From Mastigamoeba balamuthi (Eukaryota > Evosea > Mastigamoebida > Mastigamoebidae): a DNA stretch of 64,000 nt. The stretch lies in assembly GCA_902651635.1 (NCBI GenBank), contig CACRSC010000011.1:212926-276925 (forward strand), in the 5' to 3' direction. This document shows positions 9,199 through 19,955 of this stretch, piece by piece. Below the pieces are notes generated by a model. That model was not told where the DNA came from. It ran no database searches and saw nothing but the letters and a program-made list of their open reading frames with translations. Positions within the stretch are counted from its first letter, which is position 1. Each line of letters opens with the position of its first letter. The position numbers and the translations under genes are program-made.

Positions 9199-12100
9199 TC
9201 ACTTCTCGATCTGGTGCATGCCGTACTTGAGGGCCTGCTGCGTGGTGCCTATGCGCCACAAGCACGACGGGTCGTAGTTGTCGGGCGCGAACGACTCGTT
9301 GGTCAGCGTCGTGATGCCCGACATCTGGAAGACCTTCTTGTCCGTCCAGCCCCTGTTGTCCACCGTCTCCAGGTCCACCGCGTCGTCGATCTGCGCCATC
9401 GCCAGCGCGTCGATCGTCTGCTCCTTCAGCGACGAGCGGCGGAACACGTCCGCCGGCATCGCCGCGAACGCGCGCGCGATGGCCCGCACTGCGCACTCGG
9501 CCATTGTTCGGCACCCTGCGGCTGCCCTGTCAGGAAGGCGAGGGGGGAGGCTTTGGGGAGAGGGCGGCGCACCGTTGGGGGTGAGCACTGCGATCTGCTC
9601 CGAGTACATCGACGCCAGCGACCACGCGGTCGTCTCCGCTGCGACGTATACGTCGTCCGGTGTCCTGCGAGGGCGGTGGCCGTGTGAGCGTCGCCGGGGC
9701 AGAACTGGAGGGGGCTCGCGGACCCTACGCTGGTGAGCTCGTGCTTGGGCAGCGGCAGGATCTGGTTCTGCAGCAGCACGACCGACGGGCGGCACTCTGT
9801 GTTTGTGTACCCGGCCTTGGTGGCCTGGTCCACCATGAACATCCCGCCAAACAGGTCTCCGAGCTGCTCCCACGAGGGCAAGCGGTGTGAGATGGGTGCG
9901 CGAGCGGGCAAGGAGGTAGCTGGGGGAGGCGGGTCACCCTGGATATGCAAAAGCACCTGAAGGCCTTGGTCGAGAGCTTCTCGCCGTCCTCCTCGAGCAG
10001 CTTGCTGATGTTGGCGTCCTCAAACTCCATCCTGAACAGCGCCAGCGACTCCATCATCGACTGTATCTCCTTCGACTCGCATTGCTGCGGCGCGTCGCGG
10101 GCTGCTGCGTCAGGCGCTGTGTGCGGGGGGACAGGGAGGGGCGCCGTGGCGCTGGCGGGCTCACCACGACGACGTGCGACCAGTGCACAATGGCCGCCTT
10201 GGACGGCGACATGGGCGTGTCGATGACCAGCGAGTCGGCCAGCGACTTCCTCGCTACGGCGACGCCGAGCGCGATGTTCCCGGGGGCCGCCGCCCACAGG
10301 GCCCCCGAGTCGCTGACGACCATCGACGAGATCGCCTTGGCGTCGTCCGTGCCCGCCGGGCTCGCCTTCTCCTCGGGCGAGTTGTCGACGGCCCTCGTGG
10401 TGATCACGTGCAGCTCCTGCGTGCAGCGCAGTTGCTCCGAGTCCCAGACGGCGACCTTGGACCCCGGCAGCCCGACAGCCACCGCGCGGCCCCTGCAGAG
10501 GGGCGCCAGGCAGGTCGCGCCCCTCGCCTTGGCCCGCTCGGCCTCGGCGGGCACCCGCGAGTCGCCCGTCTCGGTGCTGATGACGGAGAGCGTCGAGGGG
10601 CCCTCGTCCTGCGCCGTGCAGCACCAGACCTCGCGCGCCGCAGAGGCGTAGCAGACGCTGCGCACGGGCAGCTCGTCGGCGTAGGCCGTGAACATGACCA
10701 GAGGCTGCACCGTCTTGCCCGTCGCCGAGCTCGAGTACGCCAGCACCCGCCCGTGCGTGGTCCCGCAGAAGATGACGCTCTCGGCGCTGCGCGACGCGCA
10801 GATCGACGTCAGGCCGCCGCAGGCCTCGGGCACCGTCGCGCGCAGCAGACGCGCGAACGAGTGCGTGTGCCACGCGACGAGGGCGCCGCCCACGGTGGCC
10901 CCCGTGAACGACGTCGCGCACCACACGCGGTCCTGCGCGTACAGCAGCGCGCGCGGCTCCGTGAAGACGGCGCCCGCGAGGCGGTCGACGTTGGCGCTGT
11001 GCAGCGACTTGGAGTGCACCTGCACCAGCACGCCGTTGCAGAGCAGCAGCACGTGCACGAGGTTCGCCGACGTGGCCGCCCAGACCGACACGACGCCGTG
11101 CGACGCCGGCACCGCGGCGATGGTCGTGATGCCCTTCTTCAGCGGCGGCGTCGCGTGCACCGTCTCGACCATCGACACGGCGTCGAGCACGAAGACGGAG
11201 CCGTCCTCGCACCCCGCGAACACGTTGCCGCCACACTCGCAGAGCGCGCTGACGCGCATGATCGGGTCGAGCTGCGCGGAGCTCCTCTTCTTCAGCGACA
11301 CCTGCTGCGCGGGCCTCGTGTACAGGACGCGGTAGAGCCCGATGCCGACGCCCTCGGCAAACGACGCCGCCGCAGCGCTCTCGGCGGCCTGGCGCGTCTG
11401 CTGCTCGGCGCTCATGACGCTCACGTCCAGCGCCGAAAGGGCGGCGGCTATCGCCTTTACGACGACCGAGACCAGCGGGCGGGCAGAGGGCACCGGCGCG
11501 AGGCAACTCAGCGCCACCTCCATGAGCGGCGCCAGGGCGCTCGACAGCGCGGCCTCGTGGCTGGCGAGCACCTCGCGGACGCTGGCCGCCGACTTGGAGA
11601 GCTCGAGCGGGTGAGGGCGCGAGGTCGACTGGTTGCGCGTGAGCGACGCGGTCCTGTCGTGGGCCGTGAGGACCTGCGCGATGTCCGCCCCGGTCACCAG
11701 CTGCCACAGCACGAGCCCGAGGCTGTACACGTCCGCGGCGGGCGTCGGCGACACCGTCGACGCGCTGCCGGCCAGCAGCTCGGGCGCGAGCCACATGCGC
11801 GCCCGCTGCTCGTCAGGCGACCTCCTGCAGGGCGGGTCGTCGAGGCAGTCGCACAGCGAGGGCCCCGCGGCGGCGATCTTCGCCCTGGGCTTCATGGGGT
11901 CCAGCGAGCTGCCGTGCACGTCGATCAGCGCGGGACGCAGCATCGCGTGGACGGCCGGCGGGTTCCGCGAGTGCATCGAGCAGAGAGCCGACGCAACGTC
12001 GTGCGCGATGAGCAGCCTCAGCGTCTCGGACGGCTTCTGCGCGGCGGCGAGCAGCGACTCCAGAGTACCGCACGCGCCGCCCTCGACGACGAGCTGCGCC

Positions 12101-15100
12101 GCCTCGGGCGCCACGACGACGCCCAGCAGGCGCGTGAGGTTGCGGTGCCGCTCGTAGGCGATCGCGTGTATGCGGCACTGCAGGTCCGCGCTCCTCAGCT
12201 CCGCGTCGGCCGTGCGGTTCCCGCCGACCGCAGTGGCCGCCGGGCGCGACGTCATCGCGCGGGCCGCGGGAGGCAGCGTCTCGATCCGCTCGATGTCGCA
12301 CAGCGCCACGTCGGGGGCGATGGCCTCGGGCTGCAGCGCAGGCGCCCCGCGCGCAGAGTTGGGGCAGACGAGGTGCGCCGGGGACGCCGGTGCCAGGACG
12401 GCCGCGGCGACCTCGCCGTACGAGAACTCGTGTATGCCGCCACGCAGCGGCTGGCCCTGAGCGCGCAGCTCCAGGCAGTGCGGGCACGGCACGCTGCGGA
12501 CGACAGCGAGGTGGCCGGGCTCCGCGCCGATCTCCTGCATCAGGTGCACGGCGGCGGACTCGACCAGCGCGCAGACGGACCTCAGCACGGGGGCGAGCTC
12601 CGACGGCTTGGCCGCCGACGGCGCGCGCACCCGCAGGGCCACCGAGACGCCCTGGCGCGTCTGCTCGCACATGACCAGGGCCTTGGCAGAAGCGTCCTGC
12701 GCGGCCGCCAAGGGCATCGCCAGCGTCACGATGATGCCGCGCCTCCAGTGCGCCGAGACGGCGCCAGCGGACGCGGGCAGCGAGAGGCAAGAGATGGAGA
12801 TGCGCTCAAAGAGGCGCTGCGAGACGAGGTGCGTCCCCGAGCGGGCCGTGAGGCTCATCGACCACATGCGCCTGTGCTCGGCGACGCCCTCGGGCGCGCC
12901 CGCCGACATGTCGGCCGGCGGGCCGCCCCAGAGCTCCGCGGCGTGGTCGGGGGCGTCCGGGGGCGCCGCCCACGGGAGGTACAGGAGGCTCGACGACGGC
13001 GACACGCGGACGGCGAGGCCCAGGCGGAGGTAGTGCTCCGCGAGCGGCAGGTCGTGGGGGAAGCCGTAGCGGGCCCACGTGGCGCGCAGGCGGCGCTCCG
13101 AGAGCATCAGGCCGCCGCCGCTCTCGGTCAGCGACTCGGCGATGCAGCGCGCGCTCTCGGCGGTCAGGCGCGGGTTGACGACGACGACGCGGCGCCTGGG
13201 GTCCGCGACGGTGCGCATCAGGAACACCTCGCCGCTGTCCGCGAGCAGCTGGACGCTCGACAGCAGCGCCTTGTCGTCGTCGAGCGGCGCGCCGCAGTCC
13301 TCGGCGAGCCCGCTGAGCTCGGGCCACAGCAGGTAGCGCCTCTCGAGCGCGCGCCTGCGCAGCAGCCGCGAGAGCGCCTGTGTGTGGCCGTACGCCCTCT
13401 GCGCGGGCATCAGCTCGCGCCAGAACCCCGTCGACGTGAGCTCGCTGGTGCCCGCGCCCGTCCTGAGGTCGACGCAGACGCTCCTGAACGCCGCGATGCG
13501 CAGCGCGTCCACGACGCGCAGCAGGGCGTCGCGGGCGTCGCTGAGCGAGGGATAGGCCTGCTCGGCGTGCGTGCCGACGAGGACGATGTGCGGGGCAGAG
13601 GGGCGGTTGAGCGGGTGCGTGTTGATGAGCTCGATCCAGGGCGCCACCTGCTCCGTCATCACGTCCAGCCGCTTGTCCATGCGGAACGCCACGACGTACA
13701 CCGCCTCCCGCCGGAAGAACAGCGCCGGCACCGGCGACGATATGACCTGCGCGTGTGTGGCCCTGGCGGTCAGTCCCAGCACGAGGGTGGTGGGTGGCCC
13801 CAGAGCCGTTTGGCTCAAAACGGGGAATTGGTGCCGGCAAAAAGCGAATCGGCAGGATTCCCGAAGCAAAACGGGAATCGCCCTGCGTCCACCGTCACGG
13901 GGATATTCGGTGGCCCGTGCGGCCACGCAGGGGTATCGGGAAAAATCTGCGGGCGGCCGCTAGCGGACCTCTGGGGCAAAGTCGAAGAGCTGCAGCTGGA
14001 ACTGGCCGCACTGCACGCGCCGGGCCTTGAACGACCCCTCGGAAATGACCTCGGCGGGCTCGCCGGGCCCCGGTGGCGGCGTGACGCTCTCGGCATCGTC
14101 GCCGCCGTCGTGGCCGCCGAGCGCGTTGAAGAGCCCCGTCTTGCCGACGCCGCGGTTGCCCAGCAGCACGACCATGCACGCGGTCCACTCGACGCTCTCG
14201 GCCTGCAGGCTGCGCGCGTAGTCGAGCAGCTCGTGCGTGGGCCAGGGCCCCTGCAGCGCCGACCGCTGCGGCATGGCCCTGAAGGGGTTGCCGTCGAAGC
14301 GGGCGGTGCCCAGCCGCGGCAGGCTGGCGATCTCGGGCGGCACAGAGTCCAGCCGGTTGTGGCTCACGTCGAGCACGCGCAGCGCCTCGAGCTGCGCGAG
14401 CGCGCGGCGGGGCAGCGAGCGCAGGCGGCAGCGGGCCGCGCGGAGCTCCTCGAGGCAGCGCAGCGACGCCAGCGCCTCGGGAAGGCTGTCGAGCGCGTTG
14501 TCGCTCAGGTCCAGCGACGTCAGCGAGGCGCCCGACGCCCACAGGCCCGCGGGCAGCGCGCGCAGGGCGTTGCCCGAGAGGTTGACGGTCGTGATGCCCT
14601 CGGGAACGGTCTGCCCACGCTCGCACGTCAGGATCGCGACTTGGAGAGGGAGAAAATTGAATTTGAATTTGAATTTGATTGGGCGTTTTGAGAAAGCGAA
14701 TTGAATCGGACAAAGTCCTGCGACAGGGCCGTGATGTTTCTGTTNGCGTTTTGAGAAAGCGAATTGAATCGGACAAAGTCCTGCGACAGGGCCGTGATGT
14801 TTCTGTTGGCGAGCGAGAGCACGTCGGCAGGCGCCTGCGGCTGGGCCTGCGCGGGGGCCGAGGCCTGCAGCTCGCCCGTCGACGACGAGGCCGACAGCGC
14901 CGCGCCGACCTCCACCGCGCCTGCCGACATCGAGAGCTTCATGTGCCCGGGCGTCTCGGCCGAGCGCGCGGCCACGGGCGCCTTGGGGCTGACGTCGGGC
15001 GAGAGCAGCGCCGCGATGCGCCCGAAGCTGTCGTGGCGGTCGTGCAGCCGCGAGATGTTGCGGCGCAGCGGCGACGAGACGGGCGAGAGCGTCGCCGTCA

Positions 15101-15236
15101 CGGGCCGCTCCGAGAAGATCATCGACGCGCGGCGCGTCGTGGGCGCCGAGCTGGTCGCGTCCGCCGCCGCTTCCGCTTCCGCCGCCGCCGCCTGCTCGCT
15201 GAGCTCCTCGTCGAGCTCGAACAGCTGGTCGCCCAT
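9199..15236 (-). CDS. ROCO protein: LRR-Roc-COR-pseudokinase-beta-propeller
   Basis: The start MGDQLFELDEEL (15236) leads a low-complexity Ala/Ser region. After a gap at 14745 come leucine-rich repeats (ITTVNLSGNALRALPAGLWA; LDLSDNALDSLPEALASL; LDVSHNRLDSVPPEIASL). The Roc GTPase has an intact P-loop GNRGVGKTGLF, a diverged switch (LFDFAPE, not DxxG) and VGTHAEQA for G4. An intron (about 13754-13965) splits Roc. COR follows, then a kinase fold that keeps MWLAPELL and ADVYSLGLVLWQL but has HAM for HRD, AAG for DFG and no clear Gly loop, so it is probably a pseudokinase. A WD40-like region (about 10170-11350) and an unrecognised C-terminal part follow through an 80-nt intron (10164-10085). Downstream joins to the stop at 9199 are approximate. 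Resembles Dictyostelium Roco and LRRK proteins. Confidence 0.85.
14683..14807. repeat. 62-bp direct repeat around a 1-base gap
   Basis: Bases 14683-14744 and 14746-14807 are the same, separated by a single N at 14745. This is the pattern of two overlapping contig ends left unmerged. The 63-base excess keeps the ROCO frame. Confidence 0.85.
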
Positions 15237-16079
15237 GGCGCTGGGGGGTGAGAGCAACGGTTTGTTTTGCTGTGAAGCCCAATTTGCCCAGCAGATTTAC
15301 TCGGGGATTCAATTCATATCGGCCCCCTGTACAGCAGGGGACCACTTCCGCCCTCCTGGGTCCCTGTCGCTCACCCTGCGGTGGACGCAGCGCTGAGCAG
15401 CGTGCGGGCGCTGGGACGCCGCGCTGGAGCAGGGGAGATGACGAAATGCACCAGCTTCATTCCACAGCCAGCGGGAGACGTGTTGGGAGAGCCCCGAGGG
15501 GGTGTGGGCGAGGAGGGCTTGGGACACAGCGGGTTAACGGAAGCGACCCCTCGGCGTCCAAAGGTCAGCGATGATACACGCCATCCAGTGTGATGTCAGA
15601 GAAGAATGTGGGAATTCCTCCGATTTGGTTTACTGATTCGAGGCAAATACGACGGTCACAGCGTTGCTCGATGTCTGAGAGAAGTCGCCGATCTGAGTAT
15701 GCTTACGGAGCGTCGTGTGGGTGGGTGGGAGCCTCAACGCGGGGGGGTGCGCCCACCCCCAATTGTCCAGTTTATCTTTGGGGCCCTACATTTCAACTTC
15801 TGAGAAAATGCGAGGGTTTCTCAATCTGTTAGCCACGTGGGTAATAGGCCCGGTTTGGTGACACACGCTTGCGCCCCTTCGGGGCTGCCCTACCCGGGCC
15901 TCTGGTGGGCCCACACCCCCTTGGGATCGCGTCCTGAGAATCTTCCCGCTATTTTCTCCCTCCGGTGCTCTCTCTTCCTGTGGTATTCGCGACTGCGCCT
16001 CGTCCACGTTTCATTTGTCAGTACGAGCGTACGCCACCCGCTCTCCCTGGCGCTGGCCCCTGGCCCCCTAGACGCGCGC
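15237..16079. other. Intergenic between ROCO and the next gene
   Basis: About 0.84 kb between two divergent genes. A pyrimidine tract ending CCCCCCAG just before the ROCO ATG could be the acceptor of a 5'-UTR intron. GC-rich self-complementary patches occur at about 15740-15765 and 15870-15880 (CCCCTTCGGGG). No coding pattern. Confidence 0.4.
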
Positions 16080-17317
16080 ATGATCGAGCAGCCCCCGCCG
16101 TCCGCGAGCCCGCGGTTCGCCGACGACGACGAGACGGCGCCGTCGACGCGCGACGACCGCATCTTCGCAGCGTTCCAGGGCCCCGTGCTGGGCCTCTCGT
16201 CGGGCGTCCTGCACCAGCACAAGACCTTCACCGCCGAGCTGCTCGTCTCGTCGTCGTGGCGCGCGTCGCGCTCGCTCGAGCCGCCCGACGTCGCCGGCGC
16301 GCTGCTGGCGTCGCGCGTCTGCCGCCCGGGCAGCACCGCCGAGGCCGCGTGCCCCAAGTGCGGCCGCGTCGTCGAGGTCTTTCCCGCGCCCTGCCTCGAC
16401 GCCGGCGACGAGGAGCTCCCCGCCGGCCTCGAGAGCTACGCCGTCCAGCTCCGCGCGCGCTGCACCTCCTCCACGCGCCACCTGCGCTGCTCGATGCTCG
16501 TCCTCGCCGCCGAGCTCGCGCCGGGCCTCGTCGTCCAGAGCCACCCCTTCTCCGTCTACGCCCGCAAGGCCGGCAGGCAGGCCAAGAAGAGGTCCGGCGC
16601 CGTCACCTCCCCCAGCGCCGAGCCCCCCGTCCAGCAGCAGCAGCAGCAGGAGGCGGCGGGCGACGGCGTCGACGCGGGGCAGCTCGTGGCGGCGCTGACG
16701 CCGGCGGAGCTGCCGCTGATGACGACGACGCCGCTGCAGACGAGCTACGCGGCGGCCGACTTTGACACGCTGTTCCCTTCGCCGGTCACAGACATGCGTT
16801 TTCTGGCGACAAGTACGGCAGACGCCTTTCCGCCGCCCCGAGAGGAACTTTTCTGTCTGTGTCTTTACATTCCCCCTCCCCTCCTCTGTCTCTCTTCGCC
16901 TCTGCTGCGCGGGCCTGGCAGAAATGCGGGTGGTCGTTCGCATCAATGCTGTCAAGTTCTGCCCCGAGGTGGGGTTGCTGCTGATGCGAGGCGTCGTGCC
17001 GGTCATACGCGACCGCGTTCCAGGGTTCCTCTTGCAGAAGGGCAGCGCCTACCCAGGTGGGTTGCCGCCGGCACGCCGGTTGACGGGTGGGGGAAATCTG
17101 TTTCACGTTCCTCCTCCTGCTCCTTCTCCTGCTCCTTCTCCTGCTCCTGGGCGCAGGGCTCCTCATCGTAGTGTGGTGCTACAAGACGATCGAGGACGCA
17201 CAGAAGGGCATGGCCCTCCAGAAGCAGTACGCCACAAACAAGATCAAGAACCCGCTCGACCGCAACCTGGTCGTCGACGGGCTGGTCGTGTCTCTAGCCG
17301 AGGTCACGAGCTGGTGA
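16080..17317 (+). CDS. Unrecognised three-exon gene, possible beta-sandwich protein
   Basis: Exons 16080-16812, 16922-17056 and 17157-17317 join in phase 1 at both introns and give 342 residues. The first 180 residues look like one folded domain: FAAFQGPVLGLSSGVLHQHK, a CPKCGRVVEVF pair of cysteines, YAVQLRARCTSSTRHLRCSM, then VVQSHPFSVYARKAGRQAKK with a basic end. I do not recognise it. The arrangement is compatible with a DNA-binding beta-sandwich, a guess. A Gln run and an acidic linker follow. The C-terminal part contains MRVVVRINAVKF, LLIVVWCYKTIEDA and an amphipathic basic stretch. Intron 2 holds a CTCCTG/CTCCTT repeat; read as coding it would give an artificial poly-Leu. Confidence 0.65.
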
Positions 17318-17727
17318 GGAGCGACGAGCGGGGGAGGACGAGGACGGCAACCGGGCAAAGGGCCTGTGTTTTGTCAGAGGAGGGCCTGAGGCGAGAGGAT
17401 GGGACTCATGTCTCGAATGTCGCTGCTTTATTATTGTGGAGTTTAATTGTAAACGTTCGGAAAGATCGTCCGTTTGCGCAGGCGTCCGCATCAGGACGCG
17501 CGAGACCACCTTTGATCGCCCGCCGATATGATATATCTCTCGGCTCTTGCTTGTGACGTGGTCACGTCGGTTGCGGTTTTTTAATACGGCGAACAAACCC
17601 CGTATTGAACACCTCAAGGTGAGACTCAGCTTCCCCCTGCGGCCCCGTGCCCTTCCTGTTGCTAATTAATTATCCCTCATCGCCGGACACCAACTCCGCG
17701 CGCTTCTGTCTGCCTCAGACCCTGCAA
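17318..17727. other. Intergenic
   Basis: 3' flank of the preceding gene and 5' flank of CAP. Nothing else recognised. Confidence 0.4.
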
Positions 17728-19606
17728 ATGGACTCTGCCATCGCTTCCCTCACCCAGCGCATCGAGACGCTCTCCAACCGCCTCCAGTCGGTCGAGACCA
17801 AGCTCGCCCAAGGTCTGTATCCCACGCGTTTTGACCCGCACCGAAATACCGGGCCGCTCACGCGACGCCGCAGGCCCCCCGGCCTCTGCGCCGTGCGCCT
17901 CGGGCGCCGCGGCGTCGGCCCCCGCCGCGGCCGTTGGCGCGGGCGAGGTCTCTGCCGCGCAGCGCGAGTTTGACGAGCTGGTCGACACGCACGTGCGCCC
18001 CCTGGTGGCGCTGTGCGACACGTTCAGCGCGCCGATCCTGAAGGAGCAGCTCGGCGTGTTCCTCGAGGCGTGCGCGGAGGAGTCGCGCCTGATCGGTACC
18101 GCCGCCCGCTCGAGGAAGCCGTCGGCGGACCAGCTGCCCAAGGCACTCGAGAGGCTGAGCGCCATCATGGGGAGGGTCGCCGAGTTCAAGGACAAGAACG
18201 GCAGGGCCAAGGAGTTCAACAACATCGCCGCCGTCGCCGAGGGTGTGGCGGCGCTCGGGTGGGTCGCCGTCGAGCCGACGCCCGCGCCGTTCATGAACGA
18301 CATCATCCCCGGCAGCGAGTTCTACTCGAACCGCGTCCTGACCGCGAACAAGGGCAAGTGCGTAGTGCTACGCGCAGGCTGCCGTTGGGGGGGGGGAGAG
18401 AGAGACTGTGGCGTGTCGCGGTGTGGAGGGGGTGGGTGTGTTCATTGCGTGTTCTTCTTTGCAATTTCAATTATTCGGTTGCTGTTGGCGTGCGGGGACT
18501 AAGCAGAAGCCTCTTTGCTGCTGCTGTACTGAACATCGCTGCTTGTGCCTGCCAGGGACGAGAACCAGGTCAAGTGGGCCAAGGAGTTCAACTCCTTCCT
18601 GAGGAACCTCCAGGCCTACGTGAAGCGCAGCCACACCACCGGCCTCTCGTACAGCGCCAACGGCGGCGACTTCCTCGGTACACAGCCGCCACGTCGCACA
18701 CACCCGCAACCCCCACAGAGCCCGACCGCGTGTCTCACGTTCTCGAACCCCCTCTTACCTCCCTCCCACCCTACTCCAACCCCAATCGCAGCCAACCTGC
18801 AGTCCGGCGCTGGTGCCGCACCTGCCGCTGCCGCCGGCGGCTGCCCGCCTCCTCCCCCGCCGCCCCCGGCGGGCCTGCTGGCCGACATGCCCCCGGCCGG
18901 CGGCGCGCCGTCCAAGCCCTCGGTGAACCCGAGCGCCGTGTTCGCCGAGCTGAACAAGGGCACCGACATCAGCAAGGGCCTCAAGCACGTGTCGGCGGAC
19001 CAGAAGACCAAGAACCGCTCGGCCGAGGACAGGGCCGCGGGCGGGCTGAAGCCCAAGGAGCCCGCGGCGCCGGCCGCGCGCAAGACCGAGGCCAAGCAGG
19101 AGAAGGTGAGGCCGCCGGTCAAGACGCTCAACGGGAACAAGTGGAACATCGAGAACCAGGTCAACGCGCAGATCACCATCGCCGAGTCGGAGATCGAGAG
19201 GAACCACGCGTTCTACATCGGCAACTGCAAGGGCTGCACGATCCAGATCAAGGGCAAGATCAACAGCATCACCATCGACAACTGCAACAAGACGGGCCTG
19301 GTCGTCGACAGCGTCGTCGCCGTCATCGAGATTGTCAACTCCAACAGCTGCCAGCTGCAGGTCGTCAACAAGTCGCCGTCGGTCAACATCGACAAGTGCA
19401 ACAGCTGCCAGATCTACCTCTCGCCCGAGGCCTGCGGCGCGGACCCCACCAACGTCTACACGACCAAGTGCTCGTCGGTCAACATCGTCATCCCGGGCGC
19501 CACCCCCGACGCCGACATTGTCGAGATGCCCGTCCCCGAGCAGTTCATCAGCGTCGTCAGGGGCGGCAAGCTCGTCACCGAGATCGCCAGCAGCCACGGC
19601 TTCTGA
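17728..19606 (+). CDS. CAP: Adenylyl cyclase-associated protein (CAP/Srv2)
   Basis: Four exons (17728-17812, 17874-18357, 18556-18677, 18792-19606) sum to 501 residues. The N-terminal coiled coil (IASLTQRIETLSNRLQSVE) is followed by the helical folded domain (FDELVDTHVRPLVALCDTFS; VKWAKEFNSFLRNLQAYVK). Then come a proline-rich region (CPPPPPPPP), a WH2-like segment (AVFAELNKGTDISKGLKHV) and the C-terminal CARP beta-helix domain (WNIENQ, FYIGNCKGCTIQIKGKINSI, SCQIYLSPEA). Family knowledge: CAP recycles cofilin-actin and promotes ADP-ATP exchange on actin monomers. All family parts are present and the length is normal. Confidence 0.96.
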
Positions 19607-19955
19607 GAGCCACGAGAGGCCCCCCAGCCGGCCTTATGGGGTCCTCGGCTCAATGCCCCCCAGTCTTTGAGTCGTGTGTCTGTGTGCTTTGCAGACGGGG
19701 AAGCTGCCGCACGGAACAGTAACAATGTAACTGGACTGGCAGTCTCTTTTTGATCTGCAGGAAAACTGCCTGTGTGGAGCAGATCCCGGATCTCTATCAG
19801 TTTGGGACAAATCGCTGTGCCCAAGTCGGGAAGATATTAAAGCAGCAGAAAATCTGGGGTGACGTGGCTGAACCTTTGGGTTCGCTTCTGATAGCAGCGA
19901 GAGCGCAGGGGCTTATAGCGCGTGATAAGGGCCGCAGCCGCACCAGTCTCGTGCC
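19607..19955. other. Intergenic
   Basis: CAP 3' flank and RWP-RK 5' flank; no coding pattern. Confidence 0.4.

Noticed and set aside
10174-14691. 1,505-residue plus-strand ORF
   Set aside because: Antisense shadow of the ROCO gene. Its composition (Arg, Gly, Gln-rich) has no domain, while the minus strand reads LRR, Roc, COR and kinase-like motifs.
17087-17317. Poly-Leu membrane segment before LLIVVWCY
   Set aside because: The CTCCTG repeat lies in an intron; the frame-keeping splice removes it.
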